This document shows positions 1-6,588 of a DNA stretch of 45,612 bases, in pieces. Positions within the stretch are counted from its first letter, which is position 1. Each line of letters starts with the position of its first letter. Under the pieces are notes generated by a model. That model saw only the letters and a list, made by a program, of their open reading frames with translations. It had not been told where the DNA came from and searched no databases. The translations under genes and the position numbers were made by a program. This stretch comes from Bacteroidota bacterium (GTDB lineage Bacteria; Bacteroidota; Bacteroidia; NS11-12g; UBA955): NCBI GenBank assembly GCA_963169345.1, contig CAUJCT010000055.1, positions 1 to 45,612 on the forward strand, written 5' to 3'.

Positions 1-1
1 T

Positions 2-115
2 AAACTTGAAAAAGGAGAAGAAATGGAATGGGTCATAGAAGATAAAAATACATTTGTTTTACAGAGAGTTAAGAAAGATCCTATAAGAAAAATTAAAGCA
101 AATGAGGAACAATAA
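2..115 (+). CDS. AbrB/MazE-like DNA-binding protein, C-terminal fragment
   Basis: The window opens inside a reading frame that runs from position 2 to a TAA at 113-115, leaving 37 residues. The visible segment, with GEEMEWVIED followed by a short strand FVLQRV and a basic tail, resembles the second half of the swapped-hairpin AbrB/SpoVT fold (usual pattern: G-D-x-V-E-hydrophobic, then a strand ending in R-x-V). Such proteins are antitoxins or small transcription regulators. The first half of the domain and any toxin partner lie outside the window, so the call rests on the tail only. The downstream neighbour starts 314 bp later, after a repeat-filled gap. Confidence 0.45.
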   Translation, partial: KLEKGEEMEWVIEDKNTFVLQRVKKDPIRKIKANEEQ

Positions 116-429
116 AATTGTTTAAGTTGACGCCTATGCCCGCTGGGGCTTTGATTGCGGAAAGCTTTAATGCATTTCGACATTGATTTTATGAAAATGT
201 CGCCCTCTGGGCTTTATTCGCATTAAACTTTTTGCTATGATAATGTCGCCCGTTGGGCTTTGATTGTGGAAAGCTTTAAGATTATCGATAAGCAAAGCAA
301 CTTAACAAATAAACAAATAAACAACTTAACAACAAACAGCTTAACAACTTAACAATTACCTAATTTCAGAAGCAGAACTAGCTTTTTCAGCTTTTCCTTC
401 CCCTTTTCTCCTTACCTTTGTAGTAAGCT
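116..429. repeat. Intergenic repeat island 1 (GCCC/GGGC mini-hairpins and octamers)
   Basis: This 314-bp gap holds no gene. It contains three related units, each with a small hairpin GCCC-N3/4-GGGC (138-149, 202-212, 248-258); the first and third are followed by nearly the same 20 or so bases (CTTTGATTG, then GGAAAGCTTTAA). A perfect palindrome TTATCGATAA lies at 282-291. Then comes a degenerate array of CAACTTAA-type octamers (about 299-354) and one TTCAGC unit (386-391) just before the rnr promoter. The palindrome and octamers recur in the other islands of this window. Confidence 0.75.
413..420 (+). promoter_or_regulatory. rnr promoter, -7 element TACCTTTG
   Basis: TACCTTTG fits the Bacteroidota -7 consensus TAnnTTTG. 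It ends 9 nt before the rnr ATG at 430, so the transcript would start close to or at the start codon. No clear -33 TTG box is visible at the usual 17-23 nt spacing; upstream is a pyrimidine-rich stretch and a TTCAGC unit. Confidence 0.6.
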
Positions 430-2598
430 ATGGGTAGAAAAAAACACAGGACCAAATTACTGGAAGAGGATATACTCAAAGTGCTCACCGAGCATAAAGG
501 CCGAATCCTCAACCATAAGCAAATCTATTCGAGACTGGCTCTGGAAGATATGCCCAGACGCGCAGAAGATATTTTGCCCGTTTTGGATCAACTCGTTCAG
601 GATGGTCAGGTGGGCAAACGTGATGCCTATAAGTTTTACAGAATTTTACCTCCTGTAACCATTGAAGGTGTGGTCGATATTACCCGAAGTGGCAGAGTGT
701 TTCTCAAAGTGGAAGGACAGGAAGAAGACTATATCGTTACGCAAACCCATATCCGTCTCTTGCCTTTCGATCGCGTTAATGCAGTCGTAGTGAAGCATGG
801 TAAGAAATCGGATAAAGCCGAAGTAATTTCACTCATTCGCCATTCAGAAAGACAATTTACCGGTATACTCGAACAAGAGCATCATCACTGGTATATTCAA
901 CCGGATAACAATAAATTTCAGAACCGATTCAGCATCAAACACGAAGATGTTTTTAAATCGGGAAGAAAGGTTGTTTTTAAAATAAAAGAATACCGAAAAG
1001 ATACCCGTTTCCCAAGTGCCGAACTGGTTGAATTGCTGGGTAAGCCCGGAGAGCATCACACTGAAATGCACGCCATCCTTGCTGAGTTTGGCTTGCCCGA
1101 AGCTTTTGAACCTGAAATTCAGGCTGCATCGGATGCTTTATCTGAAATTATTACTGACGAAGATATTAAAGGCAGGGAGGACTATAGAAAGGTTCTGACA
1201 TTTACCATCGACCCTGAGACAGCTAAAGACTTTGATGATGCCATTTCTTATCTGCAACTCGACAACGGCAATTTTGAAGTTGGGGTGCATATAGCCGATG
1301 TTTCGCATTATGTCAAGCCCGGCTCCATTTTAGACAAAGAGGCACTAAAACGAGCAACTTCTGTTTATCTGGTAGATAGGGTCGTTCCTATGCTGCCTTT
1401 TAAACTCTCGGATGTTATTTGTTCTCTGGTGCCTAATCAAGACCGATTGACCTTTGCCGTTATATTCGAAATTGACCAGGCATTTAACATTGTCAATAAA
1501 AGATTCACCAAGGCCATTATCCATTCAGATAAACGATTCAGTTATGAAGAAGCTCAGGATATTCTCAATGAGGGCAAAGGGATTTTTCACGATCAGCTGA
1601 AGCATCTCAATACTTTTGCCAAACATTTATCTGCTTTGAGATTTGGTGCAGGAGCAATGAGTTTTGAATCTACTGAATACCGATTTGTTCTCGACGATCA
1701 GTTTAAGCCGGTCAGCATGCAAATTAAACTGCGACAGGATACCAACAAAATGATTGAAGAATTGATGTTGCTGGCAAACAAAACAGTCGCCGAGTTTGTT
1801 TATAATGGTAAGCCTCGCAAGCCTTTCATTTATCGAACCCACGACGAGCCCAGTGATATCCGGTTACAGGAGCTGAAAAGATTTTTAGCCAAGTTTGGAT
1901 ATGCTTTGCAGATTGACAATGAAAATGTATTTCGCAGGTCCATCAACGAAGTGACCAAAGCTGTAGAAGGAAAACCAGAACAGGATTTAATCCGAAACAT
2001 GTCCATACGCTCTATGGCTAAGGCTGTTTATACGCCTAATAAACCCAGTCACTTTGGCTTGGCATTCCAATATTACACCCATTTTACTTCACCAATTCGC
2101 CGTTATCCCGATGTAATTGCACACAGATTGCTGCATGGCTATCTCAATGGAAAGGGGATGGAAGAAATTTGCGGATGGAATATGGAGAAGCTGGATGCCG
2201 CTTGTAAACAAAGTACCCAAATGGAGATTCAGGCATCGGAAGCCGAAAGAGCATCTATCAAATACAAACAGGCTGAGTGGATGGAAACTCAGGTAGGTAA
2301 GGTGTTTCCGGGTGTTATCAGCGGACTCACAGATTTTGGAATGTTCATTGAAATCAAGGAATTTAAAACTGAAGGTATGGTTCGACTCAATCAAATTCAG
2401 GGTGACAGATATGAATACGACAGTTATCTTATGGCTGTAATAGGCAGCAGACACTACCGTCAGTTTAAGATGGGCGACGAAGTACAAGTACTTGTAGTTG
2501 CCAGCGATAAGATTAGAAGAACAATAGATTTAGAACTCATTTTAGAAGATCAACCACGTAAAAAAGAGCATGGCAGAAAACATCGTCACTTCAGATAG
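430..2598 (+). CDS. rnr: Ribonuclease R (RNB-family 3'-5' exoribonuclease)
   Basis: This 722-residue protein degrades structured RNA processively from the 3' end and acts in mRNA turnover and rRNA quality control. A winged-helix-like N-terminus (about 1-75) is followed by cold-shock/OB segments (about 76-200). The RNB catalytic domain contains the metal-binding run DPETAKDFDDA at 261-271 and HIADVSHYV at 287-295. A C-terminal S1 RNA-binding domain spans about 624-706, and a short basic tail (KKEHGRKHRH) follows. Length and domain order are those of the family. The ATG start lies 9 nt after a TACCTTTG -7 box. The last 29 nt overlap the start of the polyprenyl synthase gene in another frame, so the two are probably translated together. 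Confidence 0.96.
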   Translation: MGRKKHRTKLLEEDILKVLTEHKGRILNHKQIYSRLALEDMPRRAEDILPVLDQLVQDGQVGKRDAYKFYRILPPVTIEGVVDITRSGRVFLKVEGQEEDYIVTQTHIRLLPFDRVNAVVVKHGKKSDKAEVISLIRHSERQFTGILEQEHHHWYIQPDNNKFQNRFSIKHEDVFKSGRKVVFKIKEYRKDTRFPSAELVELLGKPGEHHTEMHAILAEFGLPEAFEPEIQAASDALSEIITDEDIKGREDYRKVLTFTIDPETAKDFDDAISYLQLDNGNFEVGVHIADVSHYVKPGSILDKEALKRATSVYLVDRVVPMLPFKLSDVICSLVPNQDRLTFAVIFEIDQAFNIVNKRFTKAIIHSDKRFSYEEAQDILNEGKGIFHDQLKHLNTFAKHLSALRFGAGAMSFESTEYRFVLDDQFKPVSMQIKLRQDTNKMIEELMLLANKTVAEFVYNGKPRKPFIYRTHDEPSDIRLQELKRFLAKFGYALQIDNENVFRRSINEVTKAVEGKPEQDLIRNMSIRSMAKAVYTPNKPSHFGLAFQYYTHFTSPIRRYPDVIAHRLLHGYLNGKGMEEICGWNMEKLDAACKQSTQMEIQASEAERASIKYKQAEWMETQVGKVFPGVISGLTDFGMFIEIKEFKTEGMVRLNQIQGDRYEYDSYLMAVIGSRHYRQFKMGDEVQVLVVASDKIRRTIDLELILEDQPRKKEHGRKHRHFR

Positions 2599-3547
2599 CT
2601 TTGAGCATTTTCTTGTAACGCATCCATTCAAAGGGAAACCTGAGAATCTGTATAATTCCATGAATTACATCATGCAGTTAGGTGGAAAAAGAATGCGACC
2701 GAAGTTTTTGATGCTGGCATATAAAAATGCGGGAGGCGCTCAGGATAATCAGGCATTACAACTCGCTTTGGCTATAGAAACGTTTCACAATTTCAGTCTG
2801 GTTCACGACGATATCATGGACAAAGCCCCAATCAGAAGAGGTAAAAAAACGGTGCATGAAGAATGGAATATTCCGACAGCAATTTTAGCCGGAGATAATT
2901 TGCTCATTAAATGTTTTGAATTGATTCTATCGACTGATTTCAACAACAGGATTGATTTGCTAAATGAATTTACAAGAATGTCTTCACTGGTTTGTGATGG
3001 ACAGCAAATGGATATGAATTTACCATTAATGGAATTCATTGAAGAAGCAGATTATCTGAAAATGATAGAACTTAAAACGGCTATTTTACCCGCATGCGCA
3101 TTGAAAATGGGAGCAATGGCGGCAGGTTTGAGCGAAGTCGAGGCTCAAGTATATTACGATTTTGGTTTAAACATTGGAATGGCTTTTCAGCTGCAGGACG
3201 ATTATCTGGATGCCTTTGGACTGGAGGAGGAAATTGGTAAGCAGGAGGGAGGAGATATCATCGAAAATAAGAGAACTATCTTATACATTCACGCTTTGCA
3301 TCATCTTGATATGATTCAGAAACGCGAATTTCTCAATTGGTTTGAGCAGCCGGTACACGATTTAAAATTAAAGATTGAAAAGGTCAGAGAGTTTTTCAAA
3401 TCATCGGGCAGCGACCAGTATCTGGCAGAGTTAAAATCGAGCTATGAAACAAAAGCATTGGCTTGTCTGGATACCATGTGCAAGGACAGCGAATACAAAC
3501 AGCAATTTTTGCAGCTTTTCGATTTTCTAAGCGCAAGAAGTAAATAG
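2570..3547 (+). CDS. Polyprenyl diphosphate synthase (trans-isoprenyl transferase)
   Basis: A 325-residue all-helical prenyltransferase that condenses isopentenyl diphosphate with an allylic diphosphate. The first aspartate-rich motif is DDIMD (80-84) followed by RRG, and the second is DDYLD (210-214); GGKRMRP near residue 38 binds diphosphate. A phenylalanine five residues before the first motif (F75) suggests a short product such as FPP or GGPP, but chain length cannot be assigned safely. The product would feed quinone, carotenoid or undecaprenyl pathways. The ATG at 2570 lies inside the rnr gene (29-nt overlap), so expression is tied to rnr. No terminator is evident downstream; the gene runs into a repeat island. 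Confidence 0.93.
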   Translation: MAENIVTSDSFEHFLVTHPFKGKPENLYNSMNYIMQLGGKRMRPKFLMLAYKNAGGAQDNQALQLALAIETFHNFSLVHDDIMDKAPIRRGKKTVHEEWNIPTAILAGDNLLIKCFELILSTDFNNRIDLLNEFTRMSSLVCDGQQMDMNLPLMEFIEEADYLKMIELKTAILPACALKMGAMAAGLSEVEAQVYYDFGLNIGMAFQLQDDYLDAFGLEEEIGKQEGGDIIENKRTILYIHALHHLDMIQKREFLNWFEQPVHDLKLKIEKVREFFKSSGSDQYLAELKSSYETKALACLDTMCKDSEYKQQFLQLFDFLSARSK

Positions 3548-3624
3548 ATTTTTGGCAGCCAGCCTAAGAAGACACCAATCTTTATTTAGTAATTATAAAG
3601 CTCTGTCGCGGTGGGAAGCTTCGC

Positions 3625-3658
3625 TGTTAAGTCGTTGAGTCGATATGTCGTTAAGTCG
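3625..3658 (-). repeat. Octamer array, left inverted arm
   Basis: On the minus strand this reads as in-phase 8-bp units CGACTTAA, CGACATAT, CGACTCAA and CGACTTAA. It is nearly the exact reverse complement of 3954-3987, including the variant CGACATAT unit. The two arms enclose the tandem 110-bp units and give a roughly 365-bp structure with inverted ends. Confidence 0.75.
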
Positions 3659-3709
3659 TTGGGGTGATTCGATGGGATGATGAGTGTGGAATGGGGAGTT
3701 GAGGGGAAG

Positions 3710-3920
3710 TAGATCGCAGAACAAGGAAAGAAAACGCTGAGTACGCAGAAAATTAATTGGCCTTTGACACGGCAATTGGTTTGCTTACGCAAACGGAACG
3801 CGCGGATACCAACGTGAAGTAGATCGCAGAACAAGGAGAGGAAACGCAGAGTACCCAGAAATTTTTTTTTTCCTTTAACACGGCAGAGTTTTACTTGCGC
3901 AAACGGAAGACACAGAATGA
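3710..3920 (+). repeat. Two tandem 110-bp hairpin units
   Basis: Unit 1 starts at 3710 and unit 2 at 3820, each with TAGATCGCAGAACAAGGA. The core of each is a CACGGCA box followed by a hairpin: GTTTGC, loop TTAC, GCAAAC at 3779-3794 in unit 1, and a slightly decayed copy around 3888-3904 in unit 2. Related units lie at 32488-32594 and, again as a tandem pair, at 45068-45272. Confidence 0.8.
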
Positions 3921-3953
3921 ATGTGGAAAGCAAAAAATCTTTCGATAAGCAAT

Positions 3954-3987
3954 ACGACTTAACGACATATCGACTTAACGACTTAAC
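3954..3987 (+). repeat. Octamer array, right inverted arm
   Basis: In-phase units CGACTTAA, CGACATAT, CGACTTAA, CGACTTAA, preceded by TTCGATAAGC. It mirrors 3625-3658. Confidence 0.75.
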
Positions 3988-4164
3988 ACCATTCTGTGCA
4001 ATCTGCGTCAAAATTGTCCTCATCATTCACAAACCACAACGCAATCAATTCCACCGCGACACAATTCAGCTTTTCAGCCTTTCAGCAGTGTAGCGTCAGC
4101 CTCTCCCAACGACTTAACGACTCAACGACTTAACAGCGAAGCAATACGACTTAACCTTTGTTGA

Positions 4165-4290
4165 GCGTCGCGATAAATCGACGACGCCTACGGAAGCGAT
4201 ATAGACGCTTCGAAACATAAATTATGAATATCTCAAAGTTTATCGATGAGCCCAACGACTTAACGACTTAACAACTCAACGACTTAACAG
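4165..4290 (+). repeat. Composite 126-bp element, copy 1
   Basis: The element begins with a hairpin (GCGTCG at 4165-4170, CGACGC at 4182-4187, inner CGAT-AA-ATCG) followed by CTACGGAAGCGA. A TTATCGATGA near-palindrome is at 4240 and a CGACTTAA array starts at 4255. Copy 2 at 32701-32826 has the same order and the same 75-bp spacing from hairpin to palindrome, and the 34-nt octamer segment is identical between the copies. Confidence 0.8.
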
Positions 4291-4320
4291 CGAAGCATTC
4301 AGCCTTTCAACCTTTTCCCT

Positions 4321-4328
4321 TATCTTCG
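4321..4328 (+). promoter_or_regulatory. DEAD-box gene promoter, -7 element TATCTTCG
   Basis: TATCTTCG is a one-base variant of TAnnTTTG and is identical to the box before pheT. It ends 7 nt before the TTG start codon at 4336. A TTCAGCC unit lies 17 nt upstream. Confidence 0.5.
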
Positions 4329-4335
4329 CAGTGAA

Positions 4336-5583
4336 TTGAATTTTTTAGATTTCCATTTTAACGAAGACCTGCAAAACAGCCTGGATGCTATGGGCTTCGA
4401 ATCGCCTACCCCTATACAAAGCCTTGCCATTCCTGTTATTCAGAAAGGCAAAGACCTTATTGCTTGCGCTCAGACCGGTACTGGTAAAACAGCTGCTTTT
4501 GTATTGCCTGTCCTAGATAAGTTAAGTAAAAACCCATGCGACGATACCAAAGCTCTTATTGTTGTTCCAACCCGAGAACTGGCCATTCAGATAGATCAAT
4601 CTATACAAGGCCTATCGTATTTTACTTCCATCAGTTCACTCGCAATTTATGGTGGGGGTGACGGTGTTGTATTCGAAAAAGAAAAAAAAGCTCTGACTGA
4701 GGGAGCGAATATCATCATTGCTACTCCGGGTCGATTGCTGGCTCACCTCAATATGGGGTATGTTAAATTTGATACCGCTGAATTTTTAATTTTAGATGAA
4801 GCCGACCGCATGCTGGATATGGGTTTCGTGGATGATATTCTTAAAATCGTTACTTTCCTTCCTAAAGAAAGACAAACTTTGATGTTCTCGGCTACTATGC
4901 CCGATAAAATCCGTCAATTGGCCAAACGCCTTTTAAACGAACCTGAAGAAATCAGCATTGCAATTTCCAAACCTGCAGAAGGTGTCGATCAAAGAGCTTA
5001 TCTGGTATACGACAAACAAAAGAATGCATTGATTGAAGCTATTCTAAAACAACAGACTTTTACCAGCGTCATCATTTTTGTCGGCACCAAAGTTAAAGCC
5101 AAGGAATTGGAGAAAGAGCTCAAGCGCATGCACATGAAAGCACTGTCCATTCATTCTGATTTGGAACAAGCAGACAGAGAAAATGTGCTGATGCAATTCA
5201 GAAGCCGACAGATTCAGATTTTAGTAGCTACAGATATATTATCAAGAGGAATAGATATTGAAGACATAGGTTTGGTCATCAATTACGAAGTACCACATGA
5301 TGCCGAAGATTATGTACACAGAGTTGGTCGAACAGCCAGAGCAGAAACCAAAGGTGTAGCCATTACTTTTATCAATGAAAATTTTCAGCACAGATTTAAG
5401 AAAATTGAAGATCTGATAGGCTATGAGGTTACCAAACACCCGCTACCTGAAGGTTTTGGACCAGGACCGGAATATGCGCCAATATCTAAAAACAAGAAAA
5501 AGGGCAATTTCAAACGCCCAAATGGAAAAGGTAAACGCCCATATCCAAAGTCGGGCAAGCCTACTAAACCAAATAGCAATTAA
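4336..5583 (+). CDS. DEAD-box ATP-dependent RNA helicase
   Basis: A 415-residue helicase that unwinds short RNA duplexes using ATP, probably in ribosome assembly or cold adaptation. Visible motifs are the Q motif (GFESPTPIQ, 20-28), Walker A AQTGTGKT (45-52), PTREL (78-82), DEAD (154-157), SAT (185-187) and HRVGRTAR near 328-335. A lysine-rich tail (about 385-415) should bind RNA. The start is TTG: family alignment from memory places the N-terminus at MNFLDFHF, there is no in-frame ATG before residue 19, and the TATCTTCG box sits just upstream. The gene ends 2 bp from the stop of the convergent HxlR regulator, with no obvious shared terminator. Confidence 0.95.
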   Translation: MNFLDFHFNEDLQNSLDAMGFESPTPIQSLAIPVIQKGKDLIACAQTGTGKTAAFVLPVLDKLSKNPCDDTKALIVVPTRELAIQIDQSIQGLSYFTSISSLAIYGGGDGVVFEKEKKALTEGANIIIATPGRLLAHLNMGYVKFDTAEFLILDEADRMLDMGFVDDILKIVTFLPKERQTLMFSATMPDKIRQLAKRLLNEPEEISIAISKPAEGVDQRAYLVYDKQKNALIEAILKQQTFTSVIIFVGTKVKAKELEKELKRMHMKALSIHSDLEQADRENVLMQFRSRQIQILVATDILSRGIDIEDIGLVINYEVPHDAEDYVHRVGRTARAETKGVAITFINENFQHRFKKIEDLIGYEVTKHPLPEGFGPGPEYAPISKNKKKGNFKRPNGKGKRPYPKSGKPTKPNSN

Positions 5584-5585
5584 TA

Positions 5586-5930
5586 TTATTTTTCGAAGAT
5601 TGCTTTGCGGTGGGTAAGTCCCCAGGAATGCAAAGTGCCTATTACCGTTTTCAGTGATTTGGCATGTTCTGTCAATGTATATTCTATTCGCACCGGAAAA
5701 TCATCTATGACATTGCGATGCAACAGTTTATTCATCTCCAGCTCCTTTAACTCCTTAGCCAAAACTTTGGTGGAAAGTTTCGGGATACTGCGTTCTATTT
5801 CCCTGAAATGTTTATTGCCTTCCCAAATGGAAATGATAATCAACAGTTTCCATTTTCCTCCAATTAAATCAAGAGTATCTTTAACCGGCAACAGGGCGGA
5901 AACACATTCTTTATGGTCTCTTTTTTTCAT
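5586..5930 (-). CDS. HxlR-family (DUF24) winged-helix transcription regulator
   Basis: A 114-residue dimeric winged-helix regulator. The core shows DTLDLIGGKWKLLIIISIW, then FREIERSIP, then KELKELEMNKLLHR and a wing ending EYTLTEHAKSL. Cysteine 9 sits near the position of the redox-active cysteine of HxlR proteins that sense electrophiles or quinones, but five residues further from the GGKW motif than usual. The frame is open further upstream, but ATG at 5930 is chosen because the family starts about there and a TATCTTTG -7 box lies at 5981-5974. It is divergent from the DoxX-like gene; inverted half-sites fill the space between, so autoregulation and control of doxX are likely. Confidence 0.88.
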   Translation of the reverse strand: MKKRDHKECVSALLPVKDTLDLIGGKWKLLIIISIWEGNKHFREIERSIPKLSTKVLAKELKELEMNKLLHRNVIDDFPVRIEYTLTEHAKSLKTVIGTLHSWGLTHRKAIFEK

Positions 5931-5941
5931 ATTTAAACTGA

Positions 5942-5972
5942 TTACCTTTAGGTAACTGGTTACTTTTGGTAA
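5942..5972. promoter_or_regulatory. Operator-like cluster of GGTAA/TTACC half-sites
   Basis: Three overlapping inverted repeats lie between the HxlR and DoxX genes: TTACC-TTTA-GGTAA (5942-5955), GTAAC-TG-GTTAC (5952-5963) and TTAC-TTTTG-GTAA (5960-5972). They cover the HxlR leader and the region upstream of the doxX -7 box. The arrangement fits two or more dimers of a winged-helix regulator, most simply the adjacent HxlR protein. Confidence 0.6.
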
Positions 5973-5973
5973 G

Positions 5974-5981
5974 CAAAGATA
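5974..5981 (-). promoter_or_regulatory. HxlR gene promoter, -7 element TATCTTTG
   Basis: Read on the minus strand this is TATCTTTG, matching TAnnTTTG, 43 nt before the ATG at 5930. It stands back to back with the doxX -7 box, 2 bp away, so the two promoters should interfere. Confidence 0.55.
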
Positions 5982-5983
5982 GG

Positions 5984-5991
5984 TAATTTTG
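5984..5991 (+). promoter_or_regulatory. doxX promoter, -7 element TAATTTTG
   Basis: TAATTTTG matches TAnnTTTG, 25 nt before the ATG at 6017. A TTTTG at 5964-5968 is a possible -33 box with somewhat short spacing, and it overlaps the operator cluster. Confidence 0.5.
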
Positions 5992-6016
5992 CTCCATAAA
6001 AAAAAACAATATTCAA

Positions 6017-6424
6017 ATGGAACAAAAAAAATCAAAAGGAATGCATGTTGTGCTTTGGATTGCGCAAGTATTGCTGGCAGGTATGTTTTTAATGGCAGGT
6101 TCAATGAAAACATTTACACCAATACCTGAATTAGTTAAAATGGGCATGACCTGGGCAGAGACGATGCCATTTATGCCCCGATTCATCGGTATCAGTGAAA
6201 TGTTAGGAGGTTTGGGGCTTGTTCTGCCTTCATTGCTTCGAATACAACCTAAACTAACAGTAGCAGCGGCTTACAGTTTGTTGATTGTAATGATTATGGC
6301 AGTGGTAGTACATATCGTCGAGAACGATGCGGCTCACAGTTTAATGCCATTGTTACTGGGAGGTATTGCCTTGTTTATCGCCTGGGGCAGAAGTAAAAGG
6401 GTCCCTATTTTAGCCAGAGACTAA
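6017..6424 (+). CDS. DoxX-like integral membrane protein
   Basis: A 135-residue protein with four predicted membrane helices: about 10-30 (VVLWIAQVLLAGMFLMAGSMK), 52-72, 78-98 and 105-123. The first helix with MAGSMKTF and the following short loop match the DoxX/DoxX-like family (MAGxxKL pattern). These proteins have been linked to quinone or thiol oxidoreductase chemistry, but the activity of this branch is unknown. Pairing with a divergent HxlR regulator is common for genes answering quinone or aldehyde stress, so an inducible protective role is plausible. A hairpin with a T-run follows about 60 nt downstream. Confidence 0.82.
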   Translation: MEQKKSKGMHVVLWIAQVLLAGMFLMAGSMKTFTPIPELVKMGMTWAETMPFMPRFIGISEMLGGLGLVLPSLLRIQPKLTVAAAYSLLIVMIMAVVVHIVENDAAHSLMPLLLGGIALFIAWGRSKRVPILARD

Positions 6425-6480
6425 GAACCGGGATTACGGAGATAATTCTATAAACTGACTTATTTAGTTATTTTAGAGTA

Positions 6481-6545
6481 GCGACTAAGGCAAATTCATA
6501 TCATAGTTCTATGAAGAGTTGGCCTTGGTCGTTATTATTTTTTTA
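6481..6545 (+). terminator. Intrinsic terminator after doxX
   Basis: GCGACTAAGG (6481-6490) pairs with CCTTGGTCGT (6523-6532), with two G-U pairs. An inner stem TTCATA/TATGAA (6495-6500, 6510-6515) extends it. A T-rich tract follows to 6545. Confidence 0.7.
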
Positions 6546-6588
6546 ATCCAATAATTAGCTCGAAATTGCGGGCTTTAATTTTTTTAGC

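Larger units (their letters stand above)
3548..4335. repeat. Intergenic repeat island 2 (composite, 788 bp)
   Basis: No credible gene is present. In order it holds a reverse-oriented octamer array (3625-3658), two tandem 110-bp hairpin units (3710-3920), the inverted copy of the first array (3954-3987), TTCAGC-type units (about 4068-4088), another CGACTTAA array (4108-4156), a composite element (4165-4290) and a short TTCAGCC unit leading into the helicase promoter. Several arrays end in CAGCGAAGC. The open frames that cross this region on the minus strand are translations of the repeats. Confidence 0.8.

Noticed and set aside
386..391. TTCAGC units as -33 promoter boxes for rnr, DEAD-box and pheT
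   Set aside because: The spacing to the -7 box differs (21, 17 and 8 nt), so a fixed -33 role does not fit.
2089..2487. 132-codon minus-strand open frame
   Set aside because: It is antisense to the RNase R catalytic and S1 region and has no protein features.
3586..4026. 146-codon minus-strand open frame in the first large island
   Set aside because: It is a translation of the octamer and 110-bp repeats, with no start signal, no protein-like composition and no recognisable domain.
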